43,830 nt of DNA from the NCBI GenBank assembly GCA_020431825.1, contig JAGQHN010000033.1, positions 1 to 43,830 on the forward strand, written 5' to 3'. Every line of letters starts with the position of its first letter. Within the stretch, counting starts at the first letter, position 1. This DNA is from Trueperaceae bacterium. GTDB taxonomy: Bacteria; Deinococcota; Deinococci; Deinococcales; Trueperaceae. Positions 24,974 to 33,626 of this stretch are shown here, piece after piece. The notes below the pieces were generated by a model. It saw nothing but the letters and a program-made list of their open reading frames with translations. It searched no databases and was not told where the DNA came from. Made by a program: the position numbers and the translations under genes.

Positions 24974-26449
24974 CTAGCGAATTTTAATTTCTCTGGCAGT
25001 TAAGGTGTCACCGTCTAAACTACCCTCGACCTTGACCATGACGCCACTGCGGTCTTCAGACCAGAAGGTGCTGGCACTAACGTCATCCTCTTTTTGAGAG
25101 TAAATTTTGTACTCGGTGCTACCTGTAACCACCACTGTGATGTTGCCAACAGTAAAGCTTTGCGCGCTGGCATCAAAGCTGCTAATTGCACCGCTGAGTT
25201 CGCGCTCACCGTGGCTGGGGCTACTATGCTCACCGTCATTCTTGCTGTCCTCGGAGCCGTCTTCTGAACCGCTTTCCATTTTGGTGACATAGGCAAAACC
25301 TTGATCGTTACTGCGGGTGCTATCTGCCTTGATTTCAACCCAGTCGCCCACAGCAAAATCACTCAGGCTGACATGCGCATCATTCTTTTCTAACTTAGTA
25401 TTTTCATCAATCCAGAAGCTCGAGCCTGCTACCGTCACGGTAAGCTTACCCAGGTCAATAGCTTCTATTGGGCCTTTGTTTCTGCTATCGGCGCGTCCTG
25501 AGCCGCCATGTTCATGCTTTACTTCAACTTTGCTGGCAACAAGCATACCGCTGTCATTCAGACTACCTTTGGCTTCAATGCGTGCACCTACCGCAAGTGT
25601 GCCCCTAACCGTTGCGCTGCTGTAATCAACGGTATAACCAAGAACGCTAAATTGCTGAGCACTTTCATCGAGGTCGCTGATAGGTCCTTCGATTTCCATA
25701 CGACCTGAGGCATTTTCATCTCTGCTAATGGCGGAGCGCATTTTACTAACCGTTATGACATTGCCACTGCGAGTACCTTTAAAGCGGAGCATGCTGCCTT
25801 CAGCGAGATTTCCATTAAAGTCAGCGCTGCTGTAGTCAACCACATGATTCATGAGACCATAGCTAAAGGTCTGGGTGCTGCTATCAAGATTGCGAATGGG
25901 CATGCGCAGTTCAACCTGATTGGTGCTGTCTTCGCTTTCTACCTCTAGACGGGTGGCAATAACAGAATCGTCGGTTTGTACCGCGCCGTGAACTTCAAGG
26001 TAATCACCGACACTGAGATCAGCCAGAGTAAGGTCAGTAAAGCTACCATCGGTCTCTCGTCTGACAATAACGGTAAGGGCATCAACCGTTACCTTGACAC
26101 CTACAACCTCGAGGCTGGCATTGTCATAATCTACGGCGTCAACCAGACCTTTAAGGCGGCTGTTTACGGAGACTTCACTAAAGTGATAACCGTCGCTCTT
26201 GCCTTCACCTTTACCACTTAGCTCAACCCCAGGTTGAATGGCACTGCTGTCGCTGCTGCTGTCATCCTTGCTAATGGTTGCGCCACTTAAGTTAAGGTTT
26301 TGACCATTTAAGGTAAGGTTGCTACCGCTGCCGCTGACATAACCTGCGAGTTGTAGCTCGCTGAGGGTGCCAGGCGTCGAAGTTGAAACACTCGAGCAGG
26401 CGGTAAAGAGTAAGAGACCTGCCAAAAGAGATAAAAAGCTTTTATACAT
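24974..26449 (-). CDS. Lipoprotein with tandem DUF5666 repeats
   Basis: 491 aa. Lipoprotein signal MYKSFLSLLAGLLLFTAC with Cys18. The rest is five to six beta-rich repeats of about 70-80 residues. Each contains a V-x-Y/F-SSA or T-V segment, a SVGDYLEVHG or AVGARIEAKG-like strand, and a final V(I)ATxxEV or VSKMR strand, as in DUF5666 proteins. Ser, Asp and Gly rich; one acidic linker (GSEDGSEDSKND, about residue 400). Probably surface-anchored, function unknown. AAAGGA lies 8 nt before ATG. Repeats suggest internal duplication. Confidence 0.78.
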   Translation of the reverse strand: MYKSFLSLLAGLLLFTACSSVSTSTPGTLSELQLAGYVSGSGSNLTLNGQNLNLSGATISKDDSSSDSSAIQPGVELSGKGEGKSDGYHFSEVSVNSRLKGLVDAVDYDNASLEVVGVKVTVDALTVIVRRETDGSFTDLTLADLSVGDYLEVHGAVQTDDSVIATRLEVESEDSTNQVELRMPIRNLDSSTQTFSYGLMNHVVDYSSADFNGNLAEGSMLRFKGTRSGNVITVSKMRSAISRDENASGRMEIEGPISDLDESAQQFSVLGYTVDYSSATVRGTLAVGARIEAKGSLNDSGMLVASKVEVKHEHGGSGRADSRNKGPIEAIDLGKLTVTVAGSSFWIDENTKLEKNDAHVSLSDFAVGDWVEIKADSTRSNDQGFAYVTKMESGSEDGSEDSKNDGEHSSPSHGERELSGAISSFDASAQSFTVGNITVVVTGSTEYKIYSQKEDDVSASTFWSEDRSGVMVKVEGSLDGDTLTAREIKIR

Positions 26450-26541
26450 GAATAAGTCCTTTCATATAAAAGTATGATTAAAGTCTCTGAATTAATTCTT
26501 AAGGCAAGCTGAAGCGAAACTGAAGTTGATCGTTGGCCTGA

Positions 26542-28167
26542 CTAGGGTTTAGTTAAAGCTTGAGGCAAGGCTCCTAAGTCAATTTCAAAACTATCTGTTG
26601 CAAGTCTATCTGGGTAGTCAAGGGCAAAAACCTGGGCCTCTTGAAATTGAGCTGCGGTTTCAGGAACATTACTAAGCCAGCTAAGGGGTATGCCCTGATT
26701 TAATAGGTTAATTTGCAAGGCTCGAGTTGCAGCTTTGTTTTTCCAGACTGTTTTTGGTTGTTGCCTGGTACGTAAGCAAAAACTTGCCAGATGACCTGCA
26801 GCTTCGCCAATGGCCCACTCGACCGGGTGAACGCGGTAAGCACCATTGCTGAGATGGGTGCTGCCCAGATTTTTGCAGGCCGGAAGCAGATTTAGTGTCG
26901 TTTGTGGAATAAGGCTACCCAGAGGAATTTGGAAGGGGAGGGTAGCTGCAAAGGTGCTCTCTTCGGTACTTTTGCTGGCACGGTGCAGATCAAGGTTATA
27001 CCAGCCGATGCCTACCGAATTGCCAAAGTGTCTGGCTCTTAGAAGACGGTCTTTCTCTAAAATATCATCAGCACGAATGGTTTCCAGCGCAAGGATGCGC
27101 CGCGATTCTCTGATATAAGGTTGCTTGGCAAGACCGTCGCGCGTACCCATAATGTCTTTGCGCAGTTTGAGTTCGGGGTAACCATAACCCCCTTCATCGC
27201 GCGGGCACTCGGTTTGCAACCAGTAAAGAAAACCAAGCGCCAGGTCTTTAGCCTGCCTGAGAATCTTTCTTTGCTGATACAGGGGTTTATCAATGAGGTT
27301 GGCGAAACGAAAGTCATTGCCAGGCCAGTTAATCAGTGCCAGATCATTGGGTCGCCTGGGGTCGTTAAACTGCTCTGCAGCAAAAATACGCCGATAAGTC
27401 CAAAAGGGTAGCTCGCCTTTTTCGCCTTGTTGAAACATGCGGTACTGTCTGCCACCATCATGTGCCAGGGTATAGGGCTGATGATCGCGGTTATACTCGT
27501 AGTTGGCAGGTTTGCTAAGGGTATGGTTTTCTCCGGGGCAGTACTCAACAACGAAACTATAGGTAAAACTTTGCACCTCATCGGAGTTAGCCTTACCAGC
27601 ATAAGTTTCGCCAGTTTGTGCCTGGCCCTCAGCGCCACTGACATAAGCGGTCTGACTTAGCGGTAAGAGTTCACCCAGATCGGTGGCATCAAGAAAATAC
27701 TTGGCTTTCAGGGTTTGGAGACCTTGAGCTGTTTTTACGCTCACACTAAGAAGTTTATGCTTATTGACTTCTGCACGATGGGGCCGGGTTTTATAGAGAA
27801 TGTGCAACTGACCTGTTCGCAGATAGGGCTCGAGCCACTCCCTGATAATCTGCTCAGCTACCCTGGGTTCAAAGCAGAGCCTGCTGACCCAGCCACCGCC
27901 AGGGTTCAGAACGCGAACGCCGTAGCGCGTTTCATAGTGGTTTCGGATGGCTTCGCGGAACTCATAATAGCTTCTGTTGGCACCGAAAGATTCGATATAC
28001 TTATGTTCATCAAGCGCTGAAACCCCCTGACTGCTTACCTGACCACCCAGCCAATCGCTGCTTTCCGTCAAAATGACCCGGTGACCTGTCCTAAGGGCTG
28101 CCAGGCAGGCTGCCACACCTCCCAGACTTCCGCCAATAATGGCAATATCTGCCTTTAGCCTAGACAT
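26542..28167 (-). CDS. FAD-dependent oxidoreductase (FAD_oxidored family)
   Basis: 541 aa. N-terminal Rossmann FAD motif ADIAIIGGSLGGVAACLAA (GxGxxG variant GGSLGG), then SDWLGGQVSSQG, the signature of the PF12831-type family often found in carbohydrate or cell-wall contexts. FLDATDLGELLPL mid-protein and LNLLPACKNLGSTHLSNGAYRVHPVEWAIGEAAG near 460 complete the FAD pocket. Substrate unknown. ATG overlaps the end of the DUF4127 gene by 8 nt, so the two are cotranslated. Last gene of the GH3/DUF4127/FAD operon. Confidence 0.85.
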   Translation of the reverse strand: MSRLKADIAIIGGSLGGVAACLAALRTGHRVILTESSDWLGGQVSSQGVSALDEHKYIESFGANRSYYEFREAIRNHYETRYGVRVLNPGGGWVSRLCFEPRVAEQIIREWLEPYLRTGQLHILYKTRPHRAEVNKHKLLSVSVKTAQGLQTLKAKYFLDATDLGELLPLSQTAYVSGAEGQAQTGETYAGKANSDEVQSFTYSFVVEYCPGENHTLSKPANYEYNRDHQPYTLAHDGGRQYRMFQQGEKGELPFWTYRRIFAAEQFNDPRRPNDLALINWPGNDFRFANLIDKPLYQQRKILRQAKDLALGFLYWLQTECPRDEGGYGYPELKLRKDIMGTRDGLAKQPYIRESRRILALETIRADDILEKDRLLRARHFGNSVGIGWYNLDLHRASKSTEESTFAATLPFQIPLGSLIPQTTLNLLPACKNLGSTHLSNGAYRVHPVEWAIGEAAGHLASFCLRTRQQPKTVWKNKAATRALQINLLNQGIPLSWLSNVPETAAQFQEAQVFALDYPDRLATDSFEIDLGALPQALTKP

Positions 28168-29659
28168 GTTTCTCTTTTAATTCAAAGTCGGGCTCGAGGG
28201 TAAAAAGTCGGGGCCAGGCAAGCCTAGGGGCTCGCCAGTCTAATTCATAAGGTAGATAGTCAAAATGTTTTTGCCAGAGTGCCCTTGCGAGCGGCTCGAG
28301 CTTTTGTCCTATAAGGGCTTCCGCATGTTCCAGATCGTTACCCAGATCAAAGGGATTGGCCCCGCCCAGGGCTTCATCAACGGCTGGGCGAACCAGCGCC
28401 TGATAGAGATAGTCATCGATCAGGCGCTCAAAAAGCAGCTGTGTCCAGGCATTAGGGTCTGTGACCAGAGGGTAAAGCGCAGCCATAGCAATGGCTGTCC
28501 CCAGACTATTGCCAGCGGTATTCCAGCCGCTATAGCCTGCGAGCTTGCTTAGATCGAGCTTTTCTAAAAGTCCCATGAAGCGTTTTTCTGCCCCATTAGG
28601 ATAGGCAATGTCAGCAATGCTGACGGGTTTTTTTAGCGCCAGTTGCTCCTCGATAAAGTCAATAAAGGCAGGCAAATGGCGCTCGGCAGTATCTACGCTG
28701 GCGAAATCAGGTTGGCTATGTGCCTGTTTATTCCCAGGAGTATTCACTGCCAGAATAAAATCAGCTTGTTCATAGGAAGCAGGTTTGCAATTTGCTGCTC
28801 TTAGCTGTGCTTTGATCAGCTCTCCTGCTGGACGGTCTTCAAAGAGCATGCCTGTCTGGGGCCCATAGCTACCAGAATAATGCAGGTAGACAGCAGTTTT
28901 TTTTGGTCTTAAAGCTCGAGCAATCAGGGTACTTGGCACCTCATCTGCACCGGGATAAATATCTACTTGTGACCAGAGCCCAAGCTGGTCAGTCCTGGCT
29001 TCAAGAGCACGTCTATCTGCAGCAGCAAGGCCGTAGGTACTGGTGTCATCGAGGGTAAGGCAAAGGTGCTCTAAAACGCCGTCCTTAAGAAGCTCCAGGG
29101 CTTCTAAGTGCAGCAAATGATTGCGCTTACGCGTTTCTAACCAGTTATTCAGTATTGTTGCAGGCAGGGCTTTGTAGCAGTGGTAGAGTTGCTGCTCATG
29201 GCTTGGGCTGGGTTCTCTTTCAAAACGGTCAAAAGCTTCACTGTAAGCTCTTAGAGCATTGCCGTAGGTGGCAAAATAGGGTTTTTCCTCGACTGGGTCA
29301 TTGCCATGGGCGACTCGAACTATCACGCCAAAGGCCAGAATGCGTAAGCCAGGAGTTTGACGCTTGAGCTCACGCAAAAGATCCAGTTTGGCAAGGGCTG
29401 ATTCCAGGCTGTCGTTGATTCGCCGTGCTGGAATCATACCTCCCAGGCAGAGCTGCTCCAGGGATAAAATAAGAATGTCAGCCTCTTGTGTGGTGTTTAA
29501 AAGCCAGCTCTTTAGCTCTGCAAATGAACCGGGCTCATTGAGCTGATTCAGCGCCGATGCCGGGGGTAAGTTAGGCTGATGTCCAAGCGATTCAACTAAT
29601 CTCTTTGGAAAGGCCATGGTGGGCGGGCGGGTATCAGGCGGAACAAGACATACCTTCAT
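28160..29659 (-). CDS. DUF4127-family protein
   Basis: 499 aa, cytoplasmic. N-terminus KVCLVPPDTRPPTMAFPKRLVESLGH and the following DILILSLEQLCLGGMIPARR are typical of DUF4127. Further conserved stretches are LAFGVIVRVAHGNDPVEEKPYFATYG, LTLDDTSTYGLAAADRRAL, YPGADEVPSTLIAR and SIADIAYPNGAEK, then GYSGWNTAGNSLGTAIA. These suggest an alpha/beta enzyme with several Asp/His, but no reaction is established. It follows the GH3 gene by 9 nt and overlaps the FAD oxidoreductase, with AGGAT about 8 nt before ATG. Association with an amino-sugar hydrolase suggests a sugar-related role, inferred. Confidence 0.85.
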   Translation of the reverse strand: MKVCLVPPDTRPPTMAFPKRLVESLGHQPNLPPASALNQLNEPGSFAELKSWLLNTTQEADILILSLEQLCLGGMIPARRINDSLESALAKLDLLRELKRQTPGLRILAFGVIVRVAHGNDPVEEKPYFATYGNALRAYSEAFDRFEREPSPSHEQQLYHCYKALPATILNNWLETRKRNHLLHLEALELLKDGVLEHLCLTLDDTSTYGLAAADRRALEARTDQLGLWSQVDIYPGADEVPSTLIARALRPKKTAVYLHYSGSYGPQTGMLFEDRPAGELIKAQLRAANCKPASYEQADFILAVNTPGNKQAHSQPDFASVDTAERHLPAFIDFIEEQLALKKPVSIADIAYPNGAEKRFMGLLEKLDLSKLAGYSGWNTAGNSLGTAIAMAALYPLVTDPNAWTQLLFERLIDDYLYQALVRPAVDEALGGANPFDLGNDLEHAEALIGQKLEPLARALWQKHFDYLPYELDWRAPRLAWPRLFTLEPDFELKEKHV

Positions 29660-29668
29660 GTGAAGATC

Positions 29669-31165
29669 CTAGAGGATGGGCAAGTGCCCCTGAGCAGGCT
29701 TGCCCTGTAAAACGCTAACGACTTGCTCGAGTGCTCCTTCAGAAAAGCCAAAACTGATGATGCCTCCCTGTCCAACGTCCTGAATACTGTAAGGGTTCCA
29801 GAGAGCTACATGAATAAAGCCAGAGCTTGTCTCAGCCAGCGTTTTTGCTAGCTTTATTTCCTCAGGACTTAAGCGAGTGCGAGAAGCCGAAACAAAAATG
29901 ACCACGCTCTCGGGGTTTAGTTGAAAGGACTCGAGCTCATCCTTTTTATAAAACTGTTTCTTGACGTTAAACCCTGCCTTTTCAAGCCGTTGAACCAGAG
30001 CATGAGCCGGTGTAAGGCTCATATCGCTGGCGCTGCCACCAACCTGAGTATCTGCGGCAACCACCGTTAGTTTGTTAGTGGCACGGAGGCTTTGCACTTC
30101 ACCAGCAACGGCAACAGCTTTAGCTGCAGCTAAGGAAAGGAGCTCTTTGTCCCCATCGGTCCAGGCAGTTGCCGGATTAGGCTTTGCCGGGTAGCGCTTG
30201 GCTAAACGCTTTAAGCGCTCGAGTGACCTTTTCACCTGCTCAGCCTCGAGTCGCCCCGTGTCCTGCGCCTTATCTACAGCTTTAAAAATCGCTTCATGCT
30301 GTTTAACGGAACCCTGATGCACATCATAAAGAGGCATATCAATCCCTGCCTCGAGTGCCCGAATAACTGATTCTTCGGCTCCGTAGGTCTTGCCAATAGC
30401 CTGCATTTCCAGGGCATCGGTAAAGCTTACGCCGTCAAAGCCGAGCGTCTCCCTGAGTAAACCCGTCATCACTTTGCGTGACAGGGTGCCAGGATTGTCA
30501 GGGTCAAGCGCCATGATTTTGCCGTGGTAACTCATAACGCAGGCGACTCCTGCGGCAATTCCTGCTCTAAAAGGGATAAGCTCGAGCGCCTTGAGCCGTT
30601 CCAGACTTGCCTCGAGTTTCGGCAAATCATGGTGTGAATCGGTCGAAGTGTCGCCGTGACCCGGGAAATGTTTAAGCGTGGCGGCGACACCTCCACCTTG
30701 CAGACCCTGCACAAAGGCCACGACATGTTGGGCTACGGCTTCGGCCTTTGCCCCAAAGGAACGGTCACTAATAACCGGGTTCAAGGGATTATTGTTGACA
30801 TCAGCTACAGGTGCAAAGTTGAGAGTGATGCCCATGGCCCTTAAGCCTCTGGCGCTAGCTGCACCGATCTGGTGAGTGAGGGAGGGCTCATTGACACTGC
30901 CAAGGGCCATATTGCCAATGCTATAAGGCACGTCCAGAGAACGAACCACCGTACCCCCTTCCTGATCAACGCCTATGAGCAAGTTGTCTCCGCACAGCTC
31001 GCGGAGTTCTGCACTAAACTCAGCCATTTGAAAGCGGTCTTTAAAATTGCGGCGAAACATGCAGATGCCACCGACGTCAAAGTCGCTGAGTAAGGCTTTT
31101 TCATCAGGCGAAAGTGTAGGGCCAGAAAGATCAATCATAACAAGTGAATGGGCTGAGGTTTTCAT
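29669..31165 (-). CDS. Glycoside hydrolase family 3 beta-N-acetylhexosaminidase (NagZ-like)
   Basis: 498 aa from ATG 31163-31165. NagZ-type catalytic domain (about 1-330): LLIGVDQEGGTVVRS, NFAPVADVN and DRSFG. It also has the NagZ-specific loop KHFPGHGDTSTDSHHDLP carrying the general acid/base His-Asp pair, and the nucleophile Asp in GVSFTDALEM. A second alpha/beta domain (about 340-498) makes it longer than enterobacterial NagZ and more like Gram-positive NagZ. No signal peptide, so it probably acts on cytoplasmic muropeptide or chitin-derived sugars. No Shine-Dalgarno; TATGAT lies 9 nt upstream, a short or absent leader. First gene of its operon, divergent from a GntR regulator. Confidence 0.87.
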   Translation of the reverse strand: MKTSAHSLVMIDLSGPTLSPDEKALLSDFDVGGICMFRRNFKDRFQMAEFSAELRELCGDNLLIGVDQEGGTVVRSLDVPYSIGNMALGSVNEPSLTHQIGAASARGLRAMGITLNFAPVADVNNNPLNPVISDRSFGAKAEAVAQHVVAFVQGLQGGGVAATLKHFPGHGDTSTDSHHDLPKLEASLERLKALELIPFRAGIAAGVACVMSYHGKIMALDPDNPGTLSRKVMTGLLRETLGFDGVSFTDALEMQAIGKTYGAEESVIRALEAGIDMPLYDVHQGSVKQHEAIFKAVDKAQDTGRLEAEQVKRSLERLKRLAKRYPAKPNPATAWTDGDKELLSLAAAKAVAVAGEVQSLRATNKLTVVAADTQVGGSASDMSLTPAHALVQRLEKAGFNVKKQFYKKDELESFQLNPESVVIFVSASRTRLSPEEIKLAKTLAETSSGFIHVALWNPYSIQDVGQGGIISFGFSEGALEQVVSVLQGKPAQGHLPIL

Positions 31166-31416
31166 CGTGCTTAGATCATAAGTGAAAAGCAAGCTCGAGC
31201 TAGAAGTGTGGCAGCCCGACTGAAACCTATTCTCTTAATCTCGTCATAGCTCATCCTTAAGCCTGATGCTAATTTTATGAGCAGATAAAACCAGAGAAAT
31301 GAGGCAGAATGAGCTTTGTTCTGACCAGAAGAAAGCTCAACTGAACAAAAGGCATTTAAAAAGGAGATGGTGATTTGACCTTTATTCTCAAGTTTTTGCC
31401 TTCTGAGCGCAAATAA

Positions 31417-31445
31417 TTGACCTTGGGCTTGCGACACGGTAGAGT
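31417..31445 (+). promoter_or_regulatory. Promoter of the GntR-family regulator gene
   Basis: TTGACC 31417-31422, 17 nt, TAGAGT 31440-31445. The start codon lies 13 nt after the -10, leaving a leader of only about 6-7 nt and no ribosome site. The 293-nt region to the divergent GH3 gene otherwise shows no clear DasR-like operator. Confidence 0.6.
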
Positions 31446-31458
31446 TGTTTAAGCGACG

Positions 31459-32217
31459 ATGACTCAAACCCTTGACCTTACCTTGTTTAGTGTGGATAAG
31501 CGCTTACCAACGCCTGCTTATTTACAGCTTAAAGATAAGCTTTCCAGAGCTATTGATGAGGGCCAGCTTAGCCCAGGCACAGCTTTACCGTCAGAGCGAG
31601 ATCTGGCCGATACCCTGGGTCTTTCACGGATGACCGTTAGACGTGCATTTGAAGAATTGGTGGCAGAGAAACAGCTCGAGCAGCGTCAGGGTTCTGGTAC
31701 TTATGTCTTACCTAAGCGTGTCGAGCAAATGATTGACCGGGTTTTAGGCTTTACCGAAGAAGCGCAAAATCTGGGCTTTAAGTCGGGCAGTCAGTTGCTC
31801 GAGGCCAAACTGGCAGTTGCCGACATGGTAGTAGCTAAGGCTCTGAACCTAAACAATCGTCAGGAAGTATTAAGCATTGCTCGTTTGCGCACTGCCGATG
31901 ATGAACCCCTTGCTTTGCAGGTGGCCTATCTTATTCCAGATTTAAAAGACCTGTCCCTCGAGCAGCTGGCCAAAAAAGGTAGCCTGTATAAAACCATCAA
32001 GGAGCAATTTGGTCTGAGTCCTCAGGGTGCCAGGCAAACGGTAAGTGCCAAACTACCCAGTGCCGAGGAGCGGCAGCTTTTGCACATTGCTAAAGATGTT
32101 CCAGTCTTAGCGCTCGAGCGCATTACCCTGGATTTGACAGGACGGCCTTTTGAGTTTGTGCGTAGCAGCTACCGCGGTGACCGCTACAAGATGGTGCTTG
32201 ACTTGCGCTCTCCCTAA
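31459..32217 (+). CDS. GntR/HutC-family transcriptional regulator (NagR/DasR-like)
   Basis: 252 aa. N-terminal winged helix-turn-helix (about 15-80: PAYLQLKDKLSRAI, GTALPSERDLADTLGLSRMTVRRAFEEL, QRQGSGTYV), then a UTRA ligand-binding domain (about 95-245) ending FVRSSYRGDRYKMVLDL. HutC-subfamily proteins of this layout include NagR/YvoA and DasR, which respond to GlcNAc-6-phosphate or glucosamine-6-phosphate. The divergent GH3 hexosaminidase fits that ligand class, although the effector here is inferred. Expected to repress the adjacent operon and perhaps itself. Confidence 0.88.
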   Translation: MTQTLDLTLFSVDKRLPTPAYLQLKDKLSRAIDEGQLSPGTALPSERDLADTLGLSRMTVRRAFEELVAEKQLEQRQGSGTYVLPKRVEQMIDRVLGFTEEAQNLGFKSGSQLLEAKLAVADMVVAKALNLNNRQEVLSIARLRTADDEPLALQVAYLIPDLKDLSLEQLAKKGSLYKTIKEQFGLSPQGARQTVSAKLPSAEERQLLHIAKDVPVLALERITLDLTGRPFEFVRSSYRGDRYKMVLDLRSP

Positions 32218-32419
32218 AACAAGTGAATGTAAGACCAAAATGCTTAAATGATGTTAGAAGCGGAGTTGTATGAGGGTACGCTCTTATGAGCGGTTCTTAT
32301 GTCTTTTAGATCATTAATAAGGCACTCTGCTCAGGAGATTTGCAACAGAATTAAAGACGCTAAGCCTAGCTCCAATTCTGATATGTTTTAAAGGGTGGAA
32401 AAGCTTGCTTCAGGGGCTA

Positions 32420-33364
32420 TCAGGAAGGTGTATCTGGTTTTAGGGTATGACCCACTGGAGTGTATTCATCTTTAGGTTCAGTGGCACTATCTCGTTTGCC
32501 GGGTTCAAAAGGCTCAACATGGATAGTGGTTAAGAGGTTGGGAAGTTGGCCATGAATGCGGTTTTCCAGCTCAACCACCAGCTCATGGGCATGACTAACA
32601 CTCATTTTGGGGTCAACAAAAATATCAAGCTCGGCAAAACGACCAAAGCCTGCCTGCCGGGTTCTCAGACGGTGAAAGCCCAGAACCTCAGGATGCGCAT
32701 TTAAGATGTCTAAAATGCGCCTTTCTTCACTTTCGGGTAAGCGCTCATCCATAAGCCTCGAGATCGAGCGGTTCAGAACTTTTAGGCCTTCCCGGATAAT
32801 GTTGAGGGCAACAATAATGGCAATAATGGGGTCAAGCCTGGGCCAGCCCGAAAGCATAATGAGTAAGACCGCCGCAATGACCCCAAGAGAGGTCCAGACA
32901 TCGGTCATCAGGTGGCTGGCATTGGACTCGAGGGCTGCTGAACTTACCCGTCTGGCTTCCTTACGAATAAGCAGGGCAAGCAGGGCATTGGTGATAGCGG
33001 CAACGAGCGAGACAATAATACCCAGACGAATATTGCTGAGTAACTCGGGTTCGATGAGTTTGGGAATACTGGTTACAATAATGATTCCAGCTGCTACCAA
33101 AATCATGCCACCCTCGAGGGCACTCGAGAGATACTCGGCTTTGCTGTGTCCATAAGGATGCTGATAGTCAGCAGGTCTTAAGGCAACACGCATAGAATAA
33201 ATGACTAAAAATGCCGCAATGACATTGACAACTGATTCTGCTGCGTCAGATAAAAAGGCAACCGACCCTGTTAAAATATAGGCCACCAGCTTAAGTAGAA
33301 AAATAAAGATCGCGCCCCCAAGGCTCAGATAGGCTGTGCGGTTTCGCTGGATGATTCTCGTCAT
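32420..33364 (-). CDS. Cation diffusion facilitator transporter
   Basis: 314 aa. Five to six membrane segments (from AYLSLGGAIFIFLLKLVAYIL to LDPIIAIIVALNII) and a C-terminal cytoplasmic dimer domain (about 210-300). YGHSKAEYLSSALEG follows segment 3. The TM5 metal motif HxxxD is present (SHLMTDVWTS). The TM2 counterpart reads SDAAESVVN, so the metal set may differ from the zinc-type D/H arrangement. Family role: proton-driven export of Zn, Fe, Mn or similar ions. No Shine-Dalgarno is evident; TAGACT is 9 nt before ATG. Confidence 0.88.
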   Translation of the reverse strand: MTRIIQRNRTAYLSLGGAIFIFLLKLVAYILTGSVAFLSDAAESVVNVIAAFLVIYSMRVALRPADYQHPYGHSKAEYLSSALEGGMILVAAGIIIVTSIPKLIEPELLSNIRLGIIVSLVAAITNALLALLIRKEARRVSSAALESNASHLMTDVWTSLGVIAAVLLIMLSGWPRLDPIIAIIVALNIIREGLKVLNRSISRLMDERLPESEERRILDILNAHPEVLGFHRLRTRQAGFGRFAELDIFVDPKMSVSHAHELVVELENRIHGQLPNLLTTIHVEPFEPGKRDSATEPKDEYTPVGHTLKPDTPS

Positions 33365-33465
33365 GCGTTAAGAAGTCTACCCCATTTGGGAAGCCTGAAC
33401 TATTTTTTAAAGTCTCTTAGGAATAGCCTTACTCACGAAGCTTAGTTTAAAGAGGAGGGAATAGG

Positions 33466-33612
33466 ATGATTGCAAAGGTTAAGAACCTTAGAGAGAATAG
33501 ACACTGCTTTGGTGGGATCAGCCTGATGGATAGCGCAAGAATTGCTTATGTGCACGATTTAACTATTGCTACGTTTATAGCAAAGAAGTGGCGGGAGCTT
33601 GTTAAATACTGA
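33466..33612 (+). CDS. Small ORF, 48 aa, unknown
   Basis: ATG 33466 to TGA 33612, preceded by AGAGGAGGG 8 nt upstream, one of the better ribosome sites in the window. The peptide starts MIAKVKNLRENRHC and ends KKWRELVKY; it is basic with one amphipathic stretch. No family recognised and no clear promoter or terminator. It converges with the diguanylate cyclase gene, ending 14 nt from its stop. Chance ORFs of this length are common, so only the ribosome site argues for it. Confidence 0.35.
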   Translation: MIAKVKNLRENRHCFGGISLMDSARIAYVHDLTIATFIAKKWRELVKY

Positions 33613-33626
33613 AATGATCAGTCCTC

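Noticed and set aside
31255..31467. Upstream extension of a 98-codon minus-strand frame (31171-31467) overlapping the GntR start
   Set aside because: It needs an alternative start inside the GntR gene, has no recognisable domain and lies across a good plus-strand promoter; only the last 27 codons are kept as a weak possibility.
32706..33155. 149-codon plus-strand frame inside the CDF gene
   Set aside because: Antisense shadow; the minus-strand frame has full CDF topology and motifs.
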